A DNA stretch of 56,508 nucleotides from HGM04593 sp045654645. Its GTDB lineage: Bacteria; Bacteroidota; Bacteroidia; Bacteroidales; Bacteroidaceae. The stretch lies in the NCBI GenBank assembly GCA_045654645.1, contig JAZONR010000038.1, forward strand, positions 1 to 56,508. Direction: 5' to 3'. The notes below the pieces were generated by a model that was given only the letters and a program-made list of their open reading frames with translations, did no database searches and had not been told where the DNA came from. Below, in pieces: positions 31,746 through 40,830 of this stretch. How positions within the stretch are numbered: the stretch's first letter is position 1; every line of letters begins with the position of its first letter. The position numbers were made by a program, and so were the translations under genes.

Positions 31746-33665
31746 ATGAAATTACCCAGGTTTTACATAAAAAAGTTGGACCGTTTCATAATTAAGGCCT
31801 TTTTGAGGAACCTTATGGCTACCTTTTTCATTTGCCTTTTCATCTTCATTGTTCAGCTTATATGGAAATGGGTGGATGATTTTGTTGGGAAAGGACTCGA
31901 TATATCAATCATTGCACAATTCTTTGGTCTTGGCTCATTGAGCCTTGTTTCAAGGGCTTTACCACTCGCAATACTGTTGGCATCGCTAATGACATTCGGT
32001 AACTTCGGCGAAAAATTCGAGCTGCTCGCTATGAAGTCAGCCGGAATACCACTGTTGCGCACTATGCTTCCGCTTTTTGTCTGTAGTGCAATTATGGGTG
32101 GTGTTTCTTTCTATTTCCAGAATGTTGTAACCCCAATGGCACAAACCAAGCTTATGAGAATTATGTATTCGATTAAGCAAACATCTCCCGAAAGCGATAT
32201 TCCTGAAAGAACATTCTATAACAAGCTCAACGGTTATAACATCTATGTTGAACACAAGAATAAGGAGACAGGTATGTTGTATAATGTTACAATATACGAT
32301 ATGTCTGCCGGTTTTGAAAAGGCAAACATCCTTGTTTCAGACTCGGCCATAATAAAGAACACTGCCGATGAGATGTATATGGTGCTCACTATGTATTCGG
32401 GCGAGCAGTTCTCTAACCTTGATGAGCAGAATATAAATAAAAAGAATGCACCCTACCGTCGTGAGTCATTCACCAAAAAGGTGGTTGTAATTGAAATGGA
32501 AAGCGGTTTCAAGATGAGGGATGCCGATTTCCTAAAGGCAAAGGCTGACGGAAAAAATATGGAGGAACTCATTGTTTCCATAGATTCGCTTACACTTTCC
32601 AACGATAGCATAGGCCGTGCTAACCTAAGGCAGATGAAACGCTCCAACTACACAGATAAAATTACTCTCGACAGTAATGATTCTATAATGATGGCCAAAG
32701 ATAACATCTATTGGATGAATGTAGACAGTATCTATAATGTAGCAACAAAAAAAATGAAATTGGCTTGGAAGCGTGAGGAGTTGAGAACTGTTTCAAGCCT
32801 GAAGAATAATTATGAAATAAACGGTAAAATTATGCGCCAGTTGGATAAGGACCTTAACAGGCATTGGATATACTGGTGGGAAAAGATAACTCTTTCGTTA
32901 GGCTGCATAATTTTTCTGCTCATAGGTGCACCATTGGGCTCCATTGTGAGAAGAGGTGGACTGGGATACCCGGTGATAATTTCGGTAGCTACATTCATTC
33001 TATACTATATTTTCGACACTTCGGGTTCAAAAATGGCAGCCGAGGGTGAATGGAAGATTTGGATTGGTGCCTGGCTCAGTACAATGGTGCTTGCTCCAAT
33101 GGGACTCTTCTTCACATACCAGGCAAATAAAGACTCGGGAATACTGAAGAATGATGCAATAAGAGATTTTTTCAAAAAGCTTTTTGCCATCTCTGAAAAA
33201 AGAAACATACAGCTTAAAGACATCATAATTGATACACCTGACTATAACAAGTGCTACGAGGAGTTAAATAATATCTACAAACAAGCACACCTTTATAAAA
33301 AAACAAACAAGCTTAAAAGGCTCCCTTCACTAAAGAAGGTGTTCTTTAACGAGAATGATGATGTAATCAACAGTTTTAATGAGAAGCTGGAGAGTGTTAT
33401 TGAAGAGTTGAGCAATAGCAAATACCGCAAGATTATTATATTCCTAAACGAAATACCAATACTTTCGCACACAGCAATTAAATCACCCTTCAGCAAAAGA
33501 TGGCATAATATACTGTTGATAATTGCAGTGCCGTTTAATATAATAATCTACATACGTTCAATAAGGTGCAGAATTAAACTTCTTATTGACCTTACAAAGA
33601 TTGAGAAGAGAATTAAACAGATAATGAATATAATGGTTAAAGAAAAACTAATAGAAAAAATATAA
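31746..33665 (+). CDS. LptF/LptG family permease of LPS export
   Basis: A 639-residue protein of the YjgP/YjgQ family, which forms the membrane part of the LptB2FG ABC exporter that pulls lipopolysaccharide from the inner membrane. Membrane helices lie near 20-45, 60-85, 100-120 and, after a periplasmic beta-jellyroll part, near 380-400, 410-430 and 440-460. The C-terminal 170 residues are a cytoplasmic, lysine-rich extension with one more hydrophobic segment; this makes it much longer than the 360-residue E. coli protein. ribBA starts 1 base after its stop, so they are co-transcribed. Confidence 0.9.
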   Translation: MKLPRFYIKKLDRFIIKAFLRNLMATFFICLFIFIVQLIWKWVDDFVGKGLDISIIAQFFGLGSLSLVSRALPLAILLASLMTFGNFGEKFELLAMKSAGIPLLRTMLPLFVCSAIMGGVSFYFQNVVTPMAQTKLMRIMYSIKQTSPESDIPERTFYNKLNGYNIYVEHKNKETGMLYNVTIYDMSAGFEKANILVSDSAIIKNTADEMYMVLTMYSGEQFSNLDEQNINKKNAPYRRESFTKKVVVIEMESGFKMRDADFLKAKADGKNMEELIVSIDSLTLSNDSIGRANLRQMKRSNYTDKITLDSNDSIMMAKDNIYWMNVDSIYNVATKKMKLAWKREELRTVSSLKNNYEINGKIMRQLDKDLNRHWIYWWEKITLSLGCIIFLLIGAPLGSIVRRGGLGYPVIISVATFILYYIFDTSGSKMAAEGEWKIWIGAWLSTMVLAPMGLFFTYQANKDSGILKNDAIRDFFKKLFAISEKRNIQLKDIIIDTPDYNKCYEELNNIYKQAHLYKKTNKLKRLPSLKKVFFNENDDVINSFNEKLESVIEELSNSKYRKIIIFLNEIPILSHTAIKSPFSKRWHNILLIIAVPFNIIIYIRSIRCRIKLLIDLTKIEKRIKQIMNIMVKEKLIEKI

Positions 33666-33666
33666 T

Positions 33667-34881
33667 ATGGAAAATTTCAAATTAAATACAATTGATGAGG
33701 CTCTCGATGATTTTAAAGAGGGTAAATTTCTTATTGTTGTAGATGACGAGGATAGGGAAAATGAGGGTGATTTTATTATTGCCGCCGAGAAGATAACCCC
33801 CGAAGCAGTAAACTTTATGCTCAAGAACGGACGCGGCGTGCTGTGTGCACCCATTACAATGTCGCGCTGCAAAGAACTTGAGCTTGCTCCGCAGGTAAAC
33901 TCCAATACAAGCCTGTTGGGAACACCATTCACTGTTACTATAGACAAGGTTGAAGGTTGCAGCACCGGTGTATCTACCGCCGACAGAGCAGCTACCATAA
34001 AAGCTCTTTCCGACCCCACAAGCAAACCCGAAACATTTGCACGTCCAGGACACATAAACCCGCTCTATGCCCAGGATAACGGAGTTTTGCGCCGTGCCGG
34101 ACACACCGAGGCCAGTATAGACCTTGCAAGCCTTTCAGGCCTCTACCCTGCCGCAGCCCTCATTGAGATTATGAACGAGGATGGTACAATGGCGCGTATG
34201 CCACAACTCATTGAGATAGCAAAGAAACACAACTTGAAAATAATCTCTATAAAGGACCTCATTGAGTATAGACTGAAAAAAGAGTCTCTTGTGGAGAAGG
34301 GTGAAGAGGTTGATATGCCCACCGAGCACGGACACTTCCGCCTGATACCTTTCCGCCAAAAGTCAAATGGATTGGAGCATATTGCACTGATAAAGGGTGA
34401 ATGGGAGGAGAATGAGCCAATATTGGTGCGTGTACACTCATCCTGTATGACCGGTGATATATTTGGCTCACAGCGTTGCGACTGCGGTTCACAGCTCCAC
34501 GAGGCTATGAAACTTATTGACAAGAGTGGTAAGGGTGTTATTGTATATCTTAACCAGGAGGGCCGCGGTATTGGACTTATGAACAAGATGCGCGCCTATA
34601 AGCTGCAAGAGGAGGGAATGGACACTGTTGATGCCAACCTGTGCCTTGGTTTCAAGGCCGATGAGAGGGATTATGGCGTAGGTGCAGAAATTCTGCGTCA
34701 GATTGGTGTGCATAATATGCGACTCATCACAAACAACCCTGTAAAGAGAATTGGACTTGAGAGTTACGGATTGAATATTACAGAGATTGTTGGTATTGAG
34801 ATTGAACCCAATAACTACAACTCGCGCTACCTGCACACAAAGGCAGAGAGAATGGGACACACACTTAATTTTAAGAAATAA
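33667..34881 (+). CDS. ribBA: Bifunctional DHBP synthase / GTP cyclohydrolase II
   Basis: A 404-residue fusion that supplies both precursors of riboflavin. The N-terminal DHBP synthase (1-205) has VDDEDRENEGDFIIAAE and the acidic site plus RRAGHTEASIDLASL. The C-terminal GTP cyclohydrolase II (about 206-404) has the zinc ligands in CMTGDIFGSQRCDCG and EGRGIGLMNKMRAY, with DYGVGAEILRQIGVHNMRLITNNP. No FMN riboswitch is seen upstream. The other rib genes are not here. Confidence 0.96.
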   Translation: MENFKLNTIDEALDDFKEGKFLIVVDDEDRENEGDFIIAAEKITPEAVNFMLKNGRGVLCAPITMSRCKELELAPQVNSNTSLLGTPFTVTIDKVEGCSTGVSTADRAATIKALSDPTSKPETFARPGHINPLYAQDNGVLRRAGHTEASIDLASLSGLYPAAALIEIMNEDGTMARMPQLIEIAKKHNLKIISIKDLIEYRLKKESLVEKGEEVDMPTEHGHFRLIPFRQKSNGLEHIALIKGEWEENEPILVRVHSSCMTGDIFGSQRCDCGSQLHEAMKLIDKSGKGVIVYLNQEGRGIGLMNKMRAYKLQEEGMDTVDANLCLGFKADERDYGVGAEILRQIGVHNMRLITNNPVKRIGLESYGLNITEIVGIEIEPNNYNSRYLHTKAERMGHTLNFKK

Positions 34882-34901
34882 ACCATAAAATAATATATAA
34901 A

Positions 34902-36095
34902 ATGAACAAGTTATCAGACCGCGTAAACCGACTTGCACCGTCGGCTACACTGGCAATGTCGCAGAAGAGCCAGGAACTGAAAGCACAAGGTGTAGATGTT
35001 ATCAATATGAGCGTTGGTGAGCCCGATTTCAACACTCCTGATGCCATAAAGGAAGCTGCAAAGCAGGCTATTGATGAGAACTGGTCGCGCTACTCTCCTG
35101 TTCCCGGTTATCCCTCACTGCGCAAAGCTATTGTTGCAAAGCTTAAGAATGAGAATGGACTTGAATTCACAGAGGCTCAGATTTCTGTATCAAACGGTGC
35201 AAAGCAGGCTGTATGCAATGCCATTATGGCACTTGTTAATCCCGGCGATGAGGTTATTGTACCTGCACCCTACTGGGTTAGCTACCCCGATATGGTGAAA
35301 CTTGCCGATGGTACACCTGTTATTGTGAGTGCAGGCATTGAACAGAACTTTAAGATTACAGGAGCACAGCTTGAGGCTGCCATCACTCCAAAGACTAAAA
35401 TGCTCATATTGTGTTCACCTTCTAACCCAACAGGCTCGGTTTACACAAAGGAGGAGTTGAAAGAGCTTGCCGATGTTCTTGCAAAATACCCCAATGTGTA
35501 TATAGTTGCCGATGAAATATATGAGCACATTAGTTATGTTGGCAAGTACGAGAGTATTGCACAGTTTGAGGAGATTAGAGAGCGTGTAATCATTATCAAC
35601 GGTGTGTCAAAGGCATACGCAATGACAGGCTGGCGCATTGGTTATCTTGCTGCTGCCGAGTGGATTGTAAAGGGCTGCAATAAGCTCCAGGGACAATACA
35701 CAAGCGGTCCTTGCTCTGTTTCACAGATGGCGTCTCTTGAGGCCTACACCGGTTCACAGGAGCCTGTAGAGGAGATGCGCAAAGCATTCCAGCGCCGCAG
35801 AGACCTCATTGTTAAACTTGCAAAAGAGATTCCGGGCCTTGAGGTAAATGTGCCCGAGGGTGCTTTCTACCTATTCCCAAAATGCAGCTCTTTCTATGGA
35901 AAAAGTTATGGCGACACTGTTATAAACAACAGCGACGACCTTGCAATGTACCTGCTCACCGAGGCTCACGTGGCAGCAGTTGGTGGAACATCATTTGGTG
36001 CTCCCGAGTGTTTTAGAATGAGCTATGCTACAAGTGATGAGAATATTGTTGAGGCAATACGCCGCATAAAAGAAGCTCTCGCAAAGCTTAAATGA
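34902..36095 (+). CDS. aspC: Aspartate aminotransferase (PLP-dependent, class I)
   Basis: A 397-residue fold-type I aminotransferase. Key motifs are NMSVGEPDFNTPDAIKEA at the N-terminus, SNGAKQAVCNA (phosphate-binding), SNPTGSVYTKEEL, DEIYEHISY, and the PLP lysine in INGVSKAYAMTGWRIGYLA. The Ib-subgroup sequence suggests aspartate as main amino donor, perhaps also prephenate. It follows ribBA by 20 bases and is followed by a terminator. Confidence 0.93.
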   Translation: MNKLSDRVNRLAPSATLAMSQKSQELKAQGVDVINMSVGEPDFNTPDAIKEAAKQAIDENWSRYSPVPGYPSLRKAIVAKLKNENGLEFTEAQISVSNGAKQAVCNAIMALVNPGDEVIVPAPYWVSYPDMVKLADGTPVIVSAGIEQNFKITGAQLEAAITPKTKMLILCSPSNPTGSVYTKEELKELADVLAKYPNVYIVADEIYEHISYVGKYESIAQFEEIRERVIIINGVSKAYAMTGWRIGYLAAAEWIVKGCNKLQGQYTSGPCSVSQMASLEAYTGSQEPVEEMRKAFQRRRDLIVKLAKEIPGLEVNVPEGAFYLFPKCSSFYGKSYGDTVINNSDDLAMYLLTEAHVAAVGGTSFGAPECFRMSYATSDENIVEAIRRIKEALAKLK

Positions 36096-36116
36096 AGGGC
36101 TATATAAAACAATGTG

Positions 36117-36141
36117 AAAAGGTGGCCTAGTGCCACCTTTT
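36117..36141 (+). terminator. Terminator after aspC
   Basis: AAAAGGTGGC (36117-36126) pairs perfectly with GCCACCTTTT (36132-36141), a CTAGT loop between; ends the lptG-ribBA-aspC run. Confidence 0.88.
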
Positions 36142-36144
36142 CCT

Positions 36145-36650
36145 GTTATTAAAATGTTCACCAATTATCAACATTTATTGTTAATATATTGTTGAAAACA
36201 TACTGATAAAAAAAGGAAAAAAAGTGGTAAAAGAATTTTGCTTTTCGAGAACAAAAAATAAGCCGGAACAGTTATTTAAAAACCAAATTATAAAGCCACT
36301 TTTTAACATCATTTTTTCAAAGAGATATCAACAGTTTTCAACGTGTTAAAAAGCCACTTTTTATCAATAACGATGATATTAACCACTTGTTAATAAGATT
36401 ATATAAAACACTGTTTTATAATAAATTATCTAAAACAAAAGGTGTTGAAAACAAATATTCTTATACTAATAACACAAAAAGCAAACTTTTAGGAAAGTTT
36501 TTCTCTACACTATCAACAGAAGTTATTGTTGTTTTTATCTTTTTAATTTTTTAAAAAAGGATATATATAATATAAAAACGGTTGAAAGTGTGGAAAGAGT
36601 AAAGGTTTCTATAAAAAGCAAAAAGTAAGAAATATTCCCTATATATAATA
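36145..36650. other. AT-rich gene-free stretch with DnaA-box-like motifs
   Basis: About 500 bases, far richer in A+T than anything else here, with no reading frame. Six sites fit NNWTCAAC(A/G): TTATCAACA (36165), its inverse type TGTTGAAAA (36190 and 36443), ATATCAACA (36325), TTTTCAACG (36335) and CTATCAACA (36510), with TTATCAATA at 36361. AAAGCCACTTTTTA also occurs twice (36291 and 36350 regions). This is what a replication origin or a bound nucleoid site could look like; no dnaA lies nearby and no proof is available. Confidence 0.4.
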
Positions 36651-36652
36651 AT

Positions 36653-37828
36653 ATGACAATACTCATTACAATAATAATAGCGTTCACTGTTATACTGCTT
36701 GACCGGGTGGCTTATAAAAGGCTTTCAAAGAGAGCTGTTTCAAAATTACTAAAATATTCGTTTGCTGCTATAATTTATGTGTCAAATCTTCTCATACTGC
36801 TCACTCCCCTACTATTATACTTCTTTATCAATGAGGACAATGGTGGCAATGTTATGAAGATTGCAATGATAATGCTCACAACTTATCTTGCGCTTTCACT
36901 ACCAAGAGTCTTCTTTTATCTCTTTTGGTTACCATCGAAAAAGAAATCTTTTCATTGGACAGGAGTTATACTCTCCACGGCACTGTTTCTGTTATTTATG
37001 TACTCTATTTTTATAACAAGGAACGATTATGAGGTTAAGAGAGTGCAGGTAGAGTGTGAAAATTTACCACCATATTTCCACGGATACAGCATTGCTTTTA
37101 TTTCAGATATACATATAGGCTCAATGCTTGCCCCGGAATGTGAAATAAAAAAAATAGCTGAAATAATAAAAAAGCAGAATGTAAATTTAGTGCTCTTTGG
37201 AGGTGATATAATCAATCTACACCACTCCGAATTAACCAATGGGATAGTTTCCTTACTTTCTACCATAAAAGGGCGTGATGGGGCTTTTATGGCGCTTGGA
37301 AACCACGATACAGGTGCATATATAAACAACTCCACTATCGAGTTAAGAAATGAGAATATTGCAGCCCTTACTCAAAAGATGAATGGTGCCGGGTGGCAGG
37401 TGTTGAGAGACAGCACGGTTTATATAGAACGTGGATGCGACTCCATTGCAATAACAGGAATAGATTTTAGCGAGGAGTTACTCAGATATAAACACTCTAT
37501 GGATGCTGTAAACGGGATTAATGTAGAGAGAATATATAATAACGTGCCTCCAAAATTATTCAACATAACAATTTCTCATCTACCGCAATTGTGGAACGTG
37601 CTCTCAGAGAGTGGTAACAGCGACCTGACACTATCGGGGCATATTCACTCAATGCAGATGAAATTTTTTGGTTTCTCACCTGCAAGGTTTATGTATGAGT
37701 ATTGGAGTGGCTTATATGACAATGGGAAAGGGAAGCTTTATATAAATGACGGTATTGGATGTGTGGGTTTTATAGCTCGTTTTGGTGCAAGGCCTGAAAT
37801 AACAGTTATTGAATTGCTGTGTAGATAG
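36653..37828 (+). CDS. Membrane-anchored calcineurin-like metallophosphoesterase
   Basis: A 391-residue protein with four N-terminal membrane helices (about 1-20, 32-56, 65-90, 103-122) and a C-terminal metallophosphoesterase domain of the YaeI/LpxH-like sort. Dimetal motifs are FISDIHIGSM, LFGGDIINL, ALGNHDTGAY, ISHLPQLW and LSGHIHSMQM. YaeI-type relatives act on lipid pyrophosphates such as UDP-diacylglucosamine, so a lipid substrate is possible. It begins 3 bases after the AT-rich stretch and converges with porZ. Confidence 0.88.
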   Translation: MTILITIIIAFTVILLDRVAYKRLSKRAVSKLLKYSFAAIIYVSNLLILLTPLLLYFFINEDNGGNVMKIAMIMLTTYLALSLPRVFFYLFWLPSKKKSFHWTGVILSTALFLLFMYSIFITRNDYEVKRVQVECENLPPYFHGYSIAFISDIHIGSMLAPECEIKKIAEIIKKQNVNLVLFGGDIINLHHSELTNGIVSLLSTIKGRDGAFMALGNHDTGAYINNSTIELRNENIAALTQKMNGAGWQVLRDSTVYIERGCDSIAITGIDFSEELLRYKHSMDAVNGINVERIYNNVPPKLFNITISHLPQLWNVLSESGNSDLTLSGHIHSMQMKFFGFSPARFMYEYWSGLYDNGKGKLYINDGIGCVGFIARFGARPEITVIELLCR

Positions 37829-37873
37829 AACACCTTTTTAAAGCTTTTTTTCATTCCATTATAATTACTATAA

Positions 37874-37918
37874 TCAATCCCTGTAAAAAGCTCTTAAAAG
37901 CCGTTTTACAGGGATTGA
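37874..37918. terminator. Inverted repeat between convergent genes
   Basis: TCAATCCCTGTAAAA (37874-37888) and TTTTACAGGGATTGA (37904-37918) are perfect 15-base inverses around a 15-base loop. It serves as a probable terminator for the phosphoesterase and porZ although the U-tract is weak. Confidence 0.65.
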
Positions 37919-37936
37919 TGCGTTATTTTGGAGTAA

Positions 37937-40243
37937 TCAACGTGTGATTACAATTTTGGTAGTTGCTCCTTCGTTACCCTCTTCGTCGTATGTCAATACA
38001 TAATAGACACCACTTGTAACTTTTTCTCCTCGTTTATCGCGGCCGTTCCAAGTGTACATTCCACCATTGGATGTTCCTTCGTTCACAAGGTAGCCTGCTG
38101 CATCAACAATTTTCACATTGCAATCCATAGTCAGTCCCACAATGGATATTTTACCGTTATAGGTTGAAGTTACAGGGTTGGGATAGGCGTGTATATTGTC
38201 ATTTTCAAGTTTTTCGCTCGATTTTGTGGCATCACTCATATAACTTACAATACCTTTACTGGTGCCAATAAAAACCTCACCCGATAAATCATTGATAGCT
38301 ATGCTCTCTATGGTGTTGGATGGAAGTGGAGAGTTGTCGGTGGTGAAGTGATGGATTGTTTTCTTTCCGTCCTCGCTGACAAGGTATATTCCATTATCGT
38401 TAGTGCCAATCCATTTGCGGTTTGCGCCATCTACAGCAATGGCTTTAATATATTCACCACTCATAAAGTAGTCGGCAAGCCCTGTGCCATCGTTGCGTGC
38501 AATTTTAATCTGTTTGAATATGCCGTCGTTGAAGAACTTTTCAGGGTTGTCTATAACAAAAATACCTATATTGGTGCCCACCCAAATTTCTCCATTCTTA
38601 TCCTCGCACATATCATATAACTGATAAATGTCGTAACTTATACCGTCTTGGTTGGTGAATTTGTTTATCCATTTTTTTGTTACATCATCACTTGTATCAA
38701 ATGGTGTGTTTTTTATCTTGGCACAGAATAGTCCTGGGTTAGACTGTAATATTGTAATCCATAACCAACCGCGTGAATCCACAAATGGTTTCACAACAGT
38801 TGCCATATTTTTCATCTCCTCATAGTTTAATGATAACCAGCTGCCATCTTTCTTTAAGACCTTTATTATATCTTTTACATCGGTATTTATGCACCACAGG
38901 TTTCCCTCTTTGTCAAATTTTACATAAGGTGTGCGCACATAGGCATAGGAATAATTACCCGATGAAACACTTTCAAGCGGGCTGTTGGTATGGTTGTGAT
39001 GTTTAATGAATTCTCCGTTACGGAACTCATATAGTCCATAACCGAATGAGCTTGCAAAGAAGTGTCCCGGCTCAGTTGGGTCTTCATCAACTGAACAGAT
39101 GTTTACATAATTGTATCCTGTAACTTTTTTGATAGTATCTTCGGGAAAGTTAAACCACTTTTGTTCCGACGGAGTGAACTGCATCACTGTTCCATTATAG
39201 AAGGTGTTATCGAAATAGTTTATATTTCCTCCTGCTACAAGAAGTTTGCCATCTTGTGTGAATTTCATAAATTCACAATAGTTTCTTATTGGGCTGTTGG
39301 GGATTGGTAACTCTGAAACATTTTCTATCTTATTATCATTTAGAGAGTATTCGATAATACCATTATATCCCTTGCAGTCGAAAAATCTGTTTCCTTTCTT
39401 TGTAGTGTGTATGTTATTACTGTTTTTGTATGTAAAAACAGTGTTGTCGCTCTTTATAATAGTTGTTTTATCTTTTGCAGAAGCTATGATTTCACTACCA
39501 TTATTATAGAGTGATTGATACTTCTCTCCACTGTTTTTTACAACTGTTGAGAATGTTTTTTCTTGTGGGTTATATATAGATATTCCTGTTTCCTTTACAA
39601 GGCTGTAGAGGTTATTCTCAAGCACACTCAATGCCTCGGTACTGGTGTTTGTCAGTTGCACCCAGTTGGCCTTGTCAAGTGGGTTCTTTGATATTTCACA
39701 ACTATATATACCGTTTGATGTAGCTGCATATATGTTGTTCTTGAAACAGATGCTGCCATAGGTGTTTAGTCCAAGGTTATAGGTGTTTGAAAATTCAAGA
39801 TTTTCAAGATTGAGAACAACAACCCCAAAATCGGTGGAAATATAGGCAATACTATCCTGAATGTTTATCCCGTTTATTTTTTTGCTTGGAAGTACCTTAT
39901 TTTTAAAATCAGATATATTATAGATACTCTCATCACTGTATAGAATATCTATATTGGCATTATCATATAAAATAACAATGGCATCAAGATAATTTGAATG
40001 GGCAATATGTGTTATTCCTACATCGCTCAAGGTGTTTATCTTGTCATATGTTCTGACTTCATTGTCTTTTGTGTTATATGAGTATAGCGCACCCGATGCC
40101 AATATATAGATTTTATCACCAACAACCTCGCAATATGTTACGTTACTGTATGATTGATACAGAGTCCATTCGCCAACATTTGCCTTAATTGTCAGTGATA
40201 ATAAAAAAAGTAGAGTTAAAAAAGCCGTTAATCTCTTAACCAT
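37937..40243 (-). CDS. porZ: T9SS protein PorZ
   Basis: A 768-residue exported protein matching PorZ of Porphyromonas gingivalis in length and order: signal peptide (1-21), two seven-bladed-like beta-propellers of two-component-regulator type (about 25-330 and 340-680, e.g. GDKIYILASGALYSYNTKDN, WIGTNDNGIYLVSEDGK), and a C-terminal T9SS sorting domain (YPNPVTSTYNGKISIVGL ... YVLTYDEEGNEG). PorZ sits on the cell surface and works in the attachment complex that joins cargo to A-LPS. It overlaps rdgB by 8 bases, which is the same-strand upstream neighbour. Confidence 0.87.
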   Translation of the reverse strand: MVKRLTAFLTLLFLLSLTIKANVGEWTLYQSYSNVTYCEVVGDKIYILASGALYSYNTKDNEVRTYDKINTLSDVGITHIAHSNYLDAIVILYDNANIDILYSDESIYNISDFKNKVLPSKKINGINIQDSIAYISTDFGVVVLNLENLEFSNTYNLGLNTYGSICFKNNIYAATSNGIYSCEISKNPLDKANWVQLTNTSTEALSVLENNLYSLVKETGISIYNPQEKTFSTVVKNSGEKYQSLYNNGSEIIASAKDKTTIIKSDNTVFTYKNSNNIHTTKKGNRFFDCKGYNGIIEYSLNDNKIENVSELPIPNSPIRNYCEFMKFTQDGKLLVAGGNINYFDNTFYNGTVMQFTPSEQKWFNFPEDTIKKVTGYNYVNICSVDEDPTEPGHFFASSFGYGLYEFRNGEFIKHHNHTNSPLESVSSGNYSYAYVRTPYVKFDKEGNLWCINTDVKDIIKVLKKDGSWLSLNYEEMKNMATVVKPFVDSRGWLWITILQSNPGLFCAKIKNTPFDTSDDVTKKWINKFTNQDGISYDIYQLYDMCEDKNGEIWVGTNIGIFVIDNPEKFFNDGIFKQIKIARNDGTGLADYFMSGEYIKAIAVDGANRKWIGTNDNGIYLVSEDGKKTIHHFTTDNSPLPSNTIESIAINDLSGEVFIGTSKGIVSYMSDATKSSEKLENDNIHAYPNPVTSTYNGKISIVGLTMDCNVKIVDAAGYLVNEGTSNGGMYTWNGRDKRGEKVTSGVYYVLTYDEEGNEGATTKIVITR

Positions 40244-40817
40244 ATCTTTCCTTTAAGTAGTTACTTAGTTCCTGTGTTGCACGGTAGCGGTGGCTTATGC
40301 TGTTTTTTGTGGCACTATCCATTTGTGCAAAGCTTTCGGAAAATCCTTCAGGAATAAACACCGGGTCATATCCAAACCCCGATGTTCCACGCTTCTCCTC
40401 GGTTATTGTACCCTTTACTATACCGTTGAAAAGCATCTCCTTTCCATCTATTATTAACGCAATAACTGTGCGGAATTGTGCATTGCGATTCTTTTTTCCT
40501 GTTAAATTATGCAACAATTTATGCATATTTGCTTCGGAATCACACTCCTCTCCGGCATATCGGGCCGAATATACCCCGGGCTCTCCTCCAAGAGCTTCTA
40601 CCTCGAGGCCGGTATCATCGGCAAAGCAGTCAATACCATATTTCTCATATATATACCTTGCCTTTATGAGTGCATTTCCCTGCAGTGTATCGGCTGTTTC
40701 AGGGATATCGTCGTGGCAGTTGATATCATTGAGTGAGAGAACCTCTACCCCACTTCCTATAATATCCCTAACCTCCTGCAGTTTATGTTTGTTGTTTGTT
40801 GCAAATACCAGTTTCAT
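40236..40817 (-). CDS. rdgB: Non-canonical purine NTP pyrophosphatase (RdgB/HAM1)
   Basis: A 193-residue RdgB/HAM1 enzyme that hydrolyses dITP, XTP and ITP to keep them out of DNA. Start 40817 gives the family N-terminus MKLVFATNNKHKLQEV; later motifs are DDTGLEVEALGGEPGVYSARY, GYDPVFIPEG and ISHRYRAT. The longer frame from 40856 adds 13 unlike residues. Overlaps porZ by 8 bases, with a yitT gene 13 bases upstream, so the genes are probably one transcript. Confidence 0.95.
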   Translation of the reverse strand: MKLVFATNNKHKLQEVRDIIGSGVEVLSLNDINCHDDIPETADTLQGNALIKARYIYEKYGIDCFADDTGLEVEALGGEPGVYSARYAGEECDSEANMHKLLHNLTGKKNRNAQFRTVIALIIDGKEMLFNGIVKGTITEEKRGTSGFGYDPVFIPEGFSESFAQMDSATKNSISHRYRATQELSNYLKERYG

Positions 40818-40830
40818 AGTACCAGGTAAA

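Noticed and set aside
31592..33666. FMN riboswitch controlling ribBA
   Set aside because: No RFN core (such as ACCGGCGGT) is found before lptG or ribBA, and ribBA starts 1 base after the lptG stop.
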